Part shown: positions 51,258 through 60,223 of the stretch, piece by piece
Numbering within the stretch: the stretch's first letter is position 1
Layout: each line of letters begins with the position of its first letter
Source: Eubacteriales Family XIII. Incertae Sedis bacterium
Lineage (GTDB): Bacteria > Bacillota > Clostridia > Peptostreptococcales > Anaerovoracaceae
Direction: 5' to 3'
Length of the DNA: 64,000 nt
Assembly: GCA_031261525.1 (NCBI GenBank)
Contig: JAISJM010000120.1
Coordinates: 1 to 64,000, forward strand
The notes under the pieces: generated by a model
The model's database searches: none
The model's input: only the letters and a program-made list of their open reading frames with translations
What the model was told of the DNA's origin: nothing
Made by a program: the position numbers and the translations under genes

Positions 51258-54200
51258 ATGAAAAAATCGTATGCTGGAAAATTACATAGGACAAAGCGAT
51301 TCTTTTCTACGCTTCTCACGATTTGTATTGCGTCGGGATTGTTTGCTGTAGAATTCCAGATCGCTGCTTTTGCGGCTAGTGATACCTATGTATTTGCGCC
51401 TCTGGCACAAGACGATACTGCTGCTAGTGTAAAAAATCTTGTCTTGGATGCTCCTGCAGGGAAATACGGTTCGATCATCTCAAAGAGTGGGCACTTTTAT
51501 TTCAGTGGCAACAATCAGCGTATCAAATTCTGGGGCGTCAATATGGTGTTTTCTGCCAATTTCCCAGCAACACATGAAAAGGCTGATGCGATTGCAGATG
51601 ACATCGCAAGTATGGGTATCAATCTCGTAAGATTTCATGGTATAGATAGTGCCAATGGTACGAGTGCAACCATTTTCAAGAACTACACACGTAGTACACG
51701 TGAATTGAGCGATTCCCAACTTGAGAAGTTTGATTATTTTGTATATGCGTTGAAGCAGCGTGGCATTTATATGGATATCGGTCTGAATACGAAACGACAA
51801 TACGCGCCAGACGATGGCATCAATGTAGATTCTAAGACGGCTCAAAACGCCGCCAAAGTCAAAAGTATACAGTATTTTGACCCATGGCTCATTGATTTAC
51901 AAAAAGAATTTGCGATGCATCTTCTGACACATGTCAACCCGTATACAAATACGTCCTATGCAAAAGAGCCCGCCATCGCGATGATTGAGATTTTAAACGA
52001 GACATCGATGTATACGGATTGGGGATCAGATAAATTTGACAGCTATCTTATGGGGGCATTTTCAGACGAACTTTCTGGATTATATAATCAATGGCTCGTT
52101 GAAAAATATGGAACTCAAGAGTCGCTCAATCAATCATGGGGCGTGATTGGCAGTATCAAAGGTAACATGGTTTCAAATTCATCCTTTGAAAGTGACGATT
52201 TGTCAGGTGTTCGCATTATCGCGAAGAATGGTGCGAAGGCAACAATGGCAAGGTCGAAGGATTATCAATCAAGTGGTGCCTATTGTCTGCGAGTCGATGT
52301 AACCGATGCTGGTAAGTCCATGGATGATATCGTCTTGTCCGTGGGTGATATCACCCTCAATAAAGGTCAGACATACGCTGTCTCTTTTGACATGAAAGCA
52401 ACCGTAGTGTGGCCAGCAGAAGTTTCAATCTCTAATCAAGTGGCAAGAGGTACGGAAGGGTATGCTGCTGCGACAATTCCAAAGGCAGGCACACATTGTA
52501 CCTACCAATTCACAGCCAAGGATTCTGCCGCGCAACTGAATCTCATATTTGGATTTGGTAAGACGAAAGGCACCGCATATATCGACAACATCTCTGTAAA
52601 GCAAGTAGGTGATTCCAAAACGATTCCTGGTGGCGCAGAGCTCGGTCATATCATCTGGCCGAAGAAATCCGATATCAAACAATATCCAGAGCAGGCATTA
52701 CAAGATTTTAGTGAATTTTTACAAAGTACACAGCGTCACTTTTTCAATGAAATGAAGGACTATTTGGTAAATACCATTGGCTCAGTCGCCCAGATATCAG
52801 GCAACAATCTGTATGCAGGCGTCGCGGACCTCGCATCGCAGACCGATATGGATTTCATGCAAAATCATGCCTATTTTGATCATCCGCTTTTCCCGACAGG
52901 ATGGTCACAATCCGATTATACAATGACCAATGACGATTTGATGGATTCGGGTCTTGAAAACGCGAAAAAGTCCTACTCAACATTTTTAGCTCGAATGGCA
53001 CTATGTGCAGTCGAAGATAAGCCGTATGTAATCAGCGAGTGGGGGCATCCCTACCCAAATCGATATGAATACGAATCTCCACTAACGGTTGCGACATTTG
53101 CCAATATACAGGATTGGGATGCGATGATTCTGTTTGCTTATGCGCATTATGATGAGAAGGACGATGGCACGATTAATTACTGGTTTGATATCAGAAACAA
53201 TCCGTCCAAGCGCGCGCAAATGGGTGCGGCTGCCGTGAGTTTCATCAGAGGCGATGTCGCACCAGCGGATACGTTAATCAGCTTGGATATGACGAAACCG
53301 GACACGCTGCATCATGGATTATGGGACATGTGGTCGTATGATTTATTTAGCGGAGACTACATATCGCCCGGCTTATTGTTCTCATACAGACTTGTAAGGA
53401 GGAATTTTGATGCAAATGTCACAACAAATTTGCCTGCACTACTCGGCGCAAGCAATGTGAAAGCGCTGAATGATTCAAGTGTATATCGGAGTAACAATGT
53501 GCAAGTGATGTGGGTATCTAAAAGTCATATAGCAATTGATTCTGCAAGAACCCAGACGTTGGTATCACCACCGAAAGGGCAGCCCGTTGATACCGCTGAT
53601 ATGACTGTAAAAATGGTAGACAATTCGGATAATGATAGCACGGTGTCTCTCATGAGCCTTGACGGTGCGCAGATTCGAAAATCCGAACGAATATTACTGA
53701 CTATTGCAGGAAAGCAAGAAAACAATAATGCCCAATATAAATGGGGCATTACATTGTCGAATTGGGGCAATGACCACGTGAATGTCGAAAAAATTAATGG
53801 TAATGTGAATGTACATCTTACGAATCCAAGAGACTACGCTGTATATGCACTCGATGAGGCTGGCGTTAGGCTTAATAAGCTCAGTTTACGCGCGGATCAA
53901 GACGGTCTAACCTTTGATATTGGTAAAGATACCATGTGGTATGAGATTGTGCGAGAACGATTCAGCGGCACGACCTCTGCTCAAAAATCAGATTCTGCGA
54001 TTGCTGCGGCAGCTGCGGCTGCTACTGATGCAACAACAACGGATACAGCATCAAGCAGTGATGGCATCAATTTATATGATTCAAATGGACTGATGAAGAT
54101 TATTTCGCTGGAGGATATTCGGTCTGACAATGGCTACATGGCAATTGTACACGATGGCGCGGATACGATGTACAAGGCGGTGGGCATACGTGGATCAGTC

Positions 54201-54881
54201 ATAAGAGCTTATAAAGAAAGATATGGCACGATTCCATTGCGTGTGGTTGGAGAACAAGTCTTTTGTGATTTTCCGATCGATATCGCAAAGTATGAAGTAG
54301 CGGCGACGTCCGCAGGTGTCAATTTTGATGAGATCGAATTTAAAGTGCAATTAACACAGACTGGAAAAACCGCTGCGCTTGACACTCAAATTGCCAATAA
54401 TCCATCCATCAACAGAATTACCTATCCAATCAATGTAAAGATATTTGCCATGCTCCCTGATGGTCAGCAAGTTGATATATCGTCTATGTTGAGCTACAAT
54501 GGTGGGCTGTCTATGCAAGATGGTATGGACCAAAACAATTCATGGCTTGCCTATATGGATTTGCAGACGAATCTTGGTGATATGCAAAGTGCAAAATATG
54601 TCTTAGTCAATGGTAAATTTTCCTTTGAGACAAAGCTCAACCCCAATTATGCGTACATCGCATTAGGGCGTGCCGATATGGTGAAGAAGCTCATCCCGAA
54701 AGAGCAGATTCCACTTGGGTTGAACAAACCAATTGCGATTACAATGACGTCACTTGCCTTTGATCTGAAATGGATTGGCGTGATTAGTATTGTTCTATTC
54801 CTTGCGTCCGCATTGTTCTTCCTTTACCTCAATGCGTATAACAAAAAGAAGGTGCAAATTCGTGAAAGCAATCCTCGGTAA
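51258..54881 (+). CDS. Membrane-anchored GH5-like glycoside hydrolase with inserted carbohydrate-binding domain
   Basis: A 1207-residue protein. The signal peptide ends near AAFAASD (residue 40). A GH-A clan TIM barrel starts FWGVNMVFSANFPATHEKAD. The acid/base candidate is Glu248 in IEILNETS, and the nucleophile candidate is Glu594 in VISEWGHPYPN. Between them, residues about 298-455 (NMVSNSSFESDDL ... AYIDNISVKQV) form a CBM4/9-like beta domain inserted in the barrel. A beta-rich region (650-1130) and a single C-terminal helix (WIGVISIVLFLASALFFLYL) with a basic tail follow. It should act outside, tethered to the membrane, on a polymer. It is the first gene of the exopolysaccharide operon and overlaps the next, so its substrate may be that polysaccharide. 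RBS AAGGAA. Confidence 0.85.
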   Translation: MKKSYAGKLHRTKRFFSTLLTICIASGLFAVEFQIAAFAASDTYVFAPLAQDDTAASVKNLVLDAPAGKYGSIISKSGHFYFSGNNQRIKFWGVNMVFSANFPATHEKADAIADDIASMGINLVRFHGIDSANGTSATIFKNYTRSTRELSDSQLEKFDYFVYALKQRGIYMDIGLNTKRQYAPDDGINVDSKTAQNAAKVKSIQYFDPWLIDLQKEFAMHLLTHVNPYTNTSYAKEPAIAMIEILNETSMYTDWGSDKFDSYLMGAFSDELSGLYNQWLVEKYGTQESLNQSWGVIGSIKGNMVSNSSFESDDLSGVRIIAKNGAKATMARSKDYQSSGAYCLRVDVTDAGKSMDDIVLSVGDITLNKGQTYAVSFDMKATVVWPAEVSISNQVARGTEGYAAATIPKAGTHCTYQFTAKDSAAQLNLIFGFGKTKGTAYIDNISVKQVGDSKTIPGGAELGHIIWPKKSDIKQYPEQALQDFSEFLQSTQRHFFNEMKDYLVNTIGSVAQISGNNLYAGVADLASQTDMDFMQNHAYFDHPLFPTGWSQSDYTMTNDDLMDSGLENAKKSYSTFLARMALCAVEDKPYVISEWGHPYPNRYEYESPLTVATFANIQDWDAMILFAYAHYDEKDDGTINYWFDIRNNPSKRAQMGAAAVSFIRGDVAPADTLISLDMTKPDTLHHGLWDMWSYDLFSGDYISPGLLFSYRLVRRNFDANVTTNLPALLGASNVKALNDSSVYRSNNVQVMWVSKSHIAIDSARTQTLVSPPKGQPVDTADMTVKMVDNSDNDSTVSLMSLDGAQIRKSERILLTIAGKQENNNAQYKWGITLSNWGNDHVNVEKINGNVNVHLTNPRDYAVYALDEAGVRLNKLSLRADQDGLTFDIGKDTMWYEIVRERFSGTTSAQKSDSAIAAAAAAATDATTTDTASSSDGINLYDSNGLMKIISLEDIRSDNGYMAIVHDGADTMYKAVGIRGSVIRAYKERYGTIPLRVVGEQVFCDFPIDIAKYEVAATSAGVNFDEIEFKVQLTQTGKTAALDTQIANNPSINRITYPINVKIFAMLPDGQQVDISSMLSYNGGLSMQDGMDQNNSWLAYMDLQTNLGDMQSAKYVLVNGKFSFETKLNPNYAYIALGRADMVKKLIPKEQIPLGLNKPIAITMTSLAFDLKWIGVISIVLFLASALFFLYLNAYNKKKVQIRESNPR

Positions 54882-55422
54882 ATTAATCTACAAATTAAAG
54901 CTGAAAGTCCGAGGCTGGACGGATATTGATGCCTTAAAGAAAAAAGGATTTGTCTGTGGCGATGGACTTCATGTTGGGCGCGGGACGGTGATTGACCCAG
55001 ATTACTGCTGGCTCATTCGTCTGGGTGACAATGTCGGTCTTGGACCGAATGTCCACCTATTGGCGCATGATTCTAGGACAAGAGATGACTTTGGCGTTGT
55101 CCGTGTTGCCCCTGTTGTGATTGGTGACAATGTCGCTTTATCAACGAGAGTGATCGTGATGCCAGGCGTGACAATTGGAGACAATGTCGCGGTCGGTGTC
55201 GGAAGTGTCGTATACTCGGATATCCCATCCAATTCTGTTGTTGTAGGTAATCCCGCACGTCGTTTAGGTCGTTTGACTGGATATATGGATGACTTAGCGA
55301 CACAGATGGATATGTTCCCTAAATTCGATGAGTCGTGGACCCTTCGTGGCAATATCACGGGCGAGATGAAAGCGGAAATGATTCAGATTCTGCGTGAGAA
55401 CGCAAAGGGGTTTGTTCGATAA
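54862..55422 (+). CDS. Hexapeptide-repeat (LbH) acyltransferase
   Basis: GTG at 54862 behind AAGGTGCAAATTC is a better start than 54790, which lies deep inside the upstream gene. This gives 186 residues with a 20-nt overlap. Left-handed beta-helix repeats include IGDNVALSTRVIVMPGVTIG, GDNVAVGVGSVV and the SNSVVVGNPARR end. His in VHLLAHDSRTR is the likely catalytic base. It resembles O-acetyltransferases of polysaccharide clusters (acetyl-CoA donor). The adjacent ACP and acyl ligase suggest an acyl-ACP donor is also possible. Confidence 0.85.
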   Translation: MKAILGKLIYKLKLKVRGWTDIDALKKKGFVCGDGLHVGRGTVIDPDYCWLIRLGDNVGLGPNVHLLAHDSRTRDDFGVVRVAPVVIGDNVALSTRVIVMPGVTIGDNVAVGVGSVVYSDIPSNSVVVGNPARRLGRLTGYMDDLATQMDMFPKFDESWTLRGNITGEMKAEMIQILRENAKGFVR

Positions 55423-55437
55423 GGAAGGCAGTGTGAA

Positions 55438-55719
55438 ATGAATACTTTTGATAGAGTAAAAGAGATCCTGATTGCCTATGCTCCAGATCCAGAGGTGACG
55501 ATAACGGCTGACTCCGATTTGATTGCGGATATTGGATTAAATTCATTTGATCTCGCGTCGATGATCTATGATATCGAGCAGGAATTTGATCTTAAAGATA
55601 TGACAGATGGTGGCGATATTCGGGAACTGCGTATCGTATCAAACTTAATCACATTTATTGACGAGCAAAGAGGACGGTCAGAAGAGGGAGGGCAAATGTA
55701 TGAAAATTGGCGCATATGA
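55438..55719 (+). CDS. Acyl carrier protein
   Basis: A 93-residue ACP-like protein. The phosphopantetheine site reads DIGLNSFDLASM (Ser36), with the ACP helix II IYDIEQEFDLKDM. It has a start with GGAAGG upstream and overlaps the next gene by 20 nt. It is not the housekeeping AcpP, because it sits in a polysaccharide operon next to its probable loading enzyme. It would hold an acyl or aminoacyl group for transfer. Confidence 0.85.
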   Translation: MNTFDRVKEILIAYAPDPEVTITADSDLIADIGLNSFDLASMIYDIEQEFDLKDMTDGGDIRELRIVSNLITFIDEQRGRSEEGGQMYENWRI

Positions 55720-57355
55720 ACTTTTTAGTACGCCGAACTCGGAAAATATCAGGGATCTCATCTTTTCTGCAATCGAACAGAATCCGGATAGTTTTGGCAT
55801 CATGGACCATTTATCCAGTGCGGATGGACCGATAACAACGAGTGTTGCGAAAGTGAAAGATGACATGGTTGCACTTGGCGCAATCTATCATAATTTGGGA
55901 TTGAGGCAGAAACATATCTTCGTTGCAGGCAAGGTTTCAAGTAAGATTATGATCTCAGCCTATGCGGCAAGCGTCTCGGGTAGCGTCTTTATTCCCGTGG
56001 ACATCCAGTTGCCGTTGGCACAGATTCTGGATTTAATCGTCCATAGTGATGCAGAAATGCTGATTTACGAAGACTGCTTTCATGACTTGATACCACGACT
56101 TGCAGCAATGCCTACATCAAAAGTAAAATATTTTTTTAATGTAGATGCAGATTATGATTCATGGGTTCGTGACGGAGAAGATATCATCAGACGCGGTGAC
56201 TTTCATAGCATGCAAGTTGAACTTGACCCAAAGGAGCCGAGCGTCATACTCTATACATCTGGCACAACAGGAAAACCAAAAGGTGTCGTACTGTCTCATG
56301 GCGCAGTTGCGGCGAGTGTACGGAATTATTGTGGGCAATATGATATCGATGGCTCATTGTTGGTATTTTTACCATTTAATCACATATATGGGTTGCTTGC
56401 ACCACTGATCAAGATGCAAAGAGATTTTGACATCATGATATGCAGTGGTGTAGAAAAATTCATGCCTGAACTCCTGAAATATCAACCGCATGTGACTGCA
56501 ATGGTTCCTGCGATGGCAAAAGGAATGATGACATACATTCAGGCTCAGATTAAGCGGCGTGGACTTTGGGATGCCTATGAGCAGGCACTTGCAGTAAGTA
56601 ATAAACTCTATGATTCAGGTATTGATAAAAGGCGCGAGATTATGTTTGGTTTTCGGACTTTCTTTGGCGGTCAGTTAACAGCGGCAGTGGTTGCGTCTGC
56701 GCCGATTAGTCGCGAAGTCTTGCAATTTTATCGTGGCATGGGTGTGGATCTCTTAGATACCTATGCAATGACAGAAATGGGTTCCATCTCCGCGTCGAGG
56801 CGCTTTGATTATCGGGATGGCAGCCAAGGTCATGTTCCTGCAAATGTCGAAGTTCAGGTTAGAAATAAGGATGCGCATGGTATTGGTGACCTCTATGTGC
56901 GTGGAGAGACCTTATTCACAGAATATTATAAAGACGCTGCATTGACAACCGCAAGCTTTGACGAAGAGGGTTGGTTTGACACAGGTGATCTAGGCTTTAT
57001 CGATGAGGATGGATATCTATTCCTTACGGGGCGAAAGAAAAATGTCATCATCCTCAGTAGTGGCGAAAATGTGTATCCAGAGGAACTCGAAAGCATCTTA
57101 GTGAAGTGCCCTGCGATTGGTGAAATCATTGTGCATGAGCAGGATCATCAAATCGGCGCGAGCATCTTCCCCGCCTATGCTCCTGACGATACATCGGAAC
57201 AGCATGTTACAATCCAAAAGGTTATCAAGAAAACAATTGCAGACTACAACGAAAAGATGCCACTTTATAAAAATATTACAAAGATAACCTTCCGTGATGA
57301 ACCGTTCCCCAAAACTTCATCGAATAAGATAAAGCGTGAATACAATAACGCGTAA
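55700..57355 (+). CDS. AMP-dependent acyl-CoA/acyl-ACP synthetase
   Basis: ATG 55700, with GAGGGAGGG just upstream, is preferred to ATG 55658, giving 551 residues. ANL-family motifs are YTSGTTGKPKGVVLSHG (from Tyr185), YAMTEMGSIS, GWFDTGDLGFIDEDGYLFLT, GRKKNVIILSSGENVYPEEL and the C-terminal catalytic Lys in KTSSNKIKRE. It is a fatty or aromatic carboxylate ligase. Next to a dedicated ACP and an acyltransferase, it probably charges that ACP. Confidence 0.88.
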   Translation: MKIGAYELFSTPNSENIRDLIFSAIEQNPDSFGIMDHLSSADGPITTSVAKVKDDMVALGAIYHNLGLRQKHIFVAGKVSSKIMISAYAASVSGSVFIPVDIQLPLAQILDLIVHSDAEMLIYEDCFHDLIPRLAAMPTSKVKYFFNVDADYDSWVRDGEDIIRRGDFHSMQVELDPKEPSVILYTSGTTGKPKGVVLSHGAVAASVRNYCGQYDIDGSLLVFLPFNHIYGLLAPLIKMQRDFDIMICSGVEKFMPELLKYQPHVTAMVPAMAKGMMTYIQAQIKRRGLWDAYEQALAVSNKLYDSGIDKRREIMFGFRTFFGGQLTAAVVASAPISREVLQFYRGMGVDLLDTYAMTEMGSISASRRFDYRDGSQGHVPANVEVQVRNKDAHGIGDLYVRGETLFTEYYKDAALTTASFDEEGWFDTGDLGFIDEDGYLFLTGRKKNVIILSSGENVYPEELESILVKCPAIGEIIVHEQDHQIGASIFPAYAPDDTSEQHVTIQKVIKKTIADYNEKMPLYKNITKITFRDEPFPKTSSNKIKREYNNA

Positions 57356-57360
57356 GGCAA

Positions 57361-58464
57361 ATGATGGATAAACAGATGGATAAACAAACGAAACACAACC
57401 GAAGATATGGACTTCTTTTATTCATACTAATCCTGTCGACGATGGCAGTTTTATTGATGGGACTATCTTCATGTGGAAGTGCGGGCAGGCATGAAAATAA
57501 ACTCATAGATGATCTTGCTGGCAGAATCATTGAGACGCCGGTGCAAGATATGGGCGCGGATGAAGACCCTGTCACGATTGGAATCATCGACGTTCTTGGT
57601 AATTTCACGGGAGATACTTTTGAAATTGCAACCGTGAAAGACCGCGTGTACAAAAAGACGATTGGTGATTTCGGATTGTATGACTATGCGCTACCATTAT
57701 CTGAAAAAGATCCTGGACAAAAAGAGCGATACCCCTTTATTCTATTTATTCCTGGTGGTTCATGGACGGATGTAAAAAAGGAAAATCTCACCCTGCCTGC
57801 AGAAGGACTGTCGTATTTTGGATTCGCTACTGCTGTAATCAATACAAGGGTATTGCCCAATTATGGATATTTTGACCAACTCGAAGATGTACTAGATGCA
57901 CTACAATATTTTTACGACAATGCGGATTTACTACAAATAAACAGAGATGAAATCTTCGTCGTTGGCGTCTCATCGGGGGGCAATATGGCTTTAACCGCAG
58001 CGTATAGCAGGGGTAATATTCCAGAAAGACCGAAATGGGCTGGGAAGTACACGTTTGATATCGCAGGCGTATCGACAATGTCGGCACCCATTGACATGAA
58101 TGAGTTAAGGTTGGCCAAATCTAATATGGGGGTTGGACTATCCACGGATTTATTTCCAGATATAACGGTGAATCGAGCAGGACTGGAACTTGCGAGTAAG
58201 ATTATGAATCCGATCAGCTACATCACGGAAGAGACGCCGACGACGCTGATTATCGGGGGCAGCAACGACTCCATTGTACCATCTACGCAGGCAAGGATCT
58301 TGCACAAAGCTCTTTCGAAGCACGGCATCGAATCGAAATTGCTCATATACCTCGATGCGACACATACGGAGTGGTCGGAGGGGGAAGTATTTAAAGCAAT
58401 GGGCGAGTTCTTCCAGAATGAGCGTATACAGAAAGAGCAAGAGAAGGGAAGCACAATATCGTGA
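57361..58464 (+). CDS. Alpha/beta hydrolase (esterase) lipoprotein
   Basis: A 367-residue protein. Its lipoprotein signal ends in MGLSSCGSAG (Cys near 39). The ATG at 57364 has better spacing to AAGG than 57361. The esterase fold shows the oxyanion text LFIPGGSWTDVKKENL, the nucleophile Ser204 in GVSSGGNMA, Asp in IIGGSNDSIVP and His in DATHTEWSEG. It resembles BD-FAE-like acetyl/feruloyl esterases. Placed at the outer face of the membrane, it could remove acyl groups that the neighbouring acyltransferase added. It overlaps the next gene by GTGA. Confidence 0.85.
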   Translation: MMDKQMDKQTKHNRRYGLLLFILILSTMAVLLMGLSSCGSAGRHENKLIDDLAGRIIETPVQDMGADEDPVTIGIIDVLGNFTGDTFEIATVKDRVYKKTIGDFGLYDYALPLSEKDPGQKERYPFILFIPGGSWTDVKKENLTLPAEGLSYFGFATAVINTRVLPNYGYFDQLEDVLDALQYFYDNADLLQINRDEIFVVGVSSGGNMALTAAYSRGNIPERPKWAGKYTFDIAGVSTMSAPIDMNELRLAKSNMGVGLSTDLFPDITVNRAGLELASKIMNPISYITEETPTTLIIGGSNDSIVPSTQARILHKALSKHGIESKLLIYLDATHTEWSEGEVFKAMGEFFQNERIQKEQEKGSTIS

Positions 58465-59096
58465 AAGTGAAAGTGAAAATAACATCAAAAATGAGATACA
58501 TCCTACTGGTTCTTTTAACGACAGTGCTTGGTCTGATCTGTGCCGTCTCCTTATCACAGAATACACACATCTACAAATATACGTCGACGAGTATGGTCTA
58601 TGTTGCCCGCAATGTAGGTGACGCCAATTTAGGCGGCGGCTTAGATGGTATCTATCAGGAGCTCATGGCAAATTCCGAGATTGCAAGTGACTTTACGACA
58701 TTCATCACATCGGAAGCCGCATATGACAGACTGACAGAGAATCTGGGTGCGAGAGTCCCTTGGTTATCGGAACATCAGTATGATGCCGAGCACCACTTCA
58801 TTGAAGTCACAACGGAGACGCAATCGAGATTAATCAATATGGATGTGACGACGGACAATGCGAAAGACTCCGCGAAGATTGCAAATGAATGCACAGTCTT
58901 ACTTCAGGAATTTTGTTCAGATGTCTTTGGGATTGATTCCGTTCAAATTATCAAAGAGGCATCCCCAAAAGATCATCCCAGCAGTCCTACACCAGCGTTT
59001 CTCATGTTGGTAGGTCTTGGTGGCGGTTTCATCATTGGCATTGGTATCTGTGTATTGATATGGTATAAAAATGGACGAAATGGACGAAAAGAATAA
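58461..59096 (+). CDS. Chain-length determinant (Wzz/CapA-like) membrane protein
   Basis: A 211-residue protein starting at GTG (GTGA overlap with the previous stop). An N-terminal helix (ILLVLLTTVLGLICAVSLSQ) and a C-terminal helix (LMLVGLGGGFIIGIGICVLI) flank an outside domain with QELMANSEIASDFTTFITSE. The C-terminal Pro-rich motif (PSSPTPAF) before the second helix is typical. It sets polymer length with the Wzy polymerase. No BY-kinase follows in the window. Confidence 0.85.
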   Translation: MKVKVKITSKMRYILLVLLTTVLGLICAVSLSQNTHIYKYTSTSMVYVARNVGDANLGGGLDGIYQELMANSEIASDFTTFITSEAAYDRLTENLGARVPWLSEHQYDAEHHFIEVTTETQSRLINMDVTTDNAKDSAKIANECTVLLQEFCSDVFGIDSVQIIKEASPKDHPSSPTPAFLMLVGLGGGFIIGIGICVLIWYKNGRNGRKE

Positions 59097-60210
59097 CCGC
59101 ATACCAAATGTATTATATCTGGATTCAGCGCTTGAAATGGGTGGCGCGGAGCGGCTCCTTGTCGATCTCTTTACGTGTCATATGGAGATGGACACGATTC
59201 GGTTGAAGTTAAGTTACTTGATTATGAATGACAAGATTGATCGGTCACTTCAAGAGGTACTGCTTGCAAGCGGTGCACATGGAGACTTTTGGAATCGCAG
59301 GGAGGGCGATAAAAACATCTCTTGGCTTTTTAAACTAAGGAAGCATATCCGTAACAACGGCATCAATATCATTCATACAAATACAACGGGCAGCAAATAT
59401 TGGGGCATGGTGATGAAGCTGTTATGTCCTGGCGTCAAACTCGTTCATACCGTGCACAATGCATTCGAAGTTCCAAAGTACACACGATTTCAACTACAAC
59501 TGAGCCGAAGATTCGTCAACCATTTTGTTGCCATTTCCAGCATTGCCTACGAGCAATGTATCAACCGTGATTTGACAAAGGTGAGCAAGATTTACAACGG
59601 ATTCGCAGTATCTGAATGCAGGCAAAAAGTGGATTACGATATCGATGGGATCCCCGAGATTGTTCTATTGGGCCGCCTTGTCCCAGAACAAAAAGGGCAC
59701 GATATTGTACTTGAGGCATTATCAATCTGCCTTGCACGGTCTGTTCCGATTCGAATTACTTTCTTCGGCGATGATACAGGTCCGTATGCGCAGGCATATC
59801 ATCTGCTTTTGAAGCAAATGGAGAGACTAGAAATCCCCAAAGATTTGGTTGTATTTAAAGGTCAGGTTGACGATGCAAGAAGTCAGCTTGCGGACTTCGA
59901 TTTATATATAAGTGCCGCACCAAATGAGGGATTTGGAATCGCGGTGGTCGAAGCGATGGCAAGTAAAATCCCCGTAATTGTAAGTGCAAGCGGCGGTCCG
60001 CTTGAATATACGGAAGATGGCGTAAATGGATTTTTGTTTCAGCCAAAGGATGCACAATCCTTGGCGGATACCATCATCAACGTAGTTCATTTATCACCAC
60101 AACAAAGAAAAGATGTCGCCACCCGTTCTCGCCAGACAGCGATGTCCTATGACATCAGCAACATGTACCATTTGTACAGTGAACTGTACCGTAGACTTAT
60201 AAATAAGTAG
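59071..60210 (+). CDS. Glycosyltransferase family 4
   Basis: A 379-residue GT-B enzyme. It overlaps the previous gene by 26 nt; an in-frame ATG at 59080 is an alternative start. N-domain: LYLDSALEMGGAERLLVDLF. C-domain: EIVLLGRLVPEQKGHDIVLE, and the EX7E motif in NEGFGIAVVEAMASKIPVI. It transfers a nucleotide-activated hexose to the growing repeat unit on the cytoplasmic face. The sugar is unknown. Confidence 0.93.
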   Translation: MDEMDEKNNRIPNVLYLDSALEMGGAERLLVDLFTCHMEMDTIRLKLSYLIMNDKIDRSLQEVLLASGAHGDFWNRREGDKNISWLFKLRKHIRNNGINIIHTNTTGSKYWGMVMKLLCPGVKLVHTVHNAFEVPKYTRFQLQLSRRFVNHFVAISSIAYEQCINRDLTKVSKIYNGFAVSECRQKVDYDIDGIPEIVLLGRLVPEQKGHDIVLEALSICLARSVPIRITFFGDDTGPYAQAYHLLLKQMERLEIPKDLVVFKGQVDDARSQLADFDLYISAAPNEGFGIAVVEAMASKIPVIVSASGGPLEYTEDGVNGFLFQPKDAQSLADTIINVVHLSPQQRKDVATRSRQTAMSYDISNMYHLYSELYRRLINK

Positions 60211-60223
60211 AAATGGCAACGCC

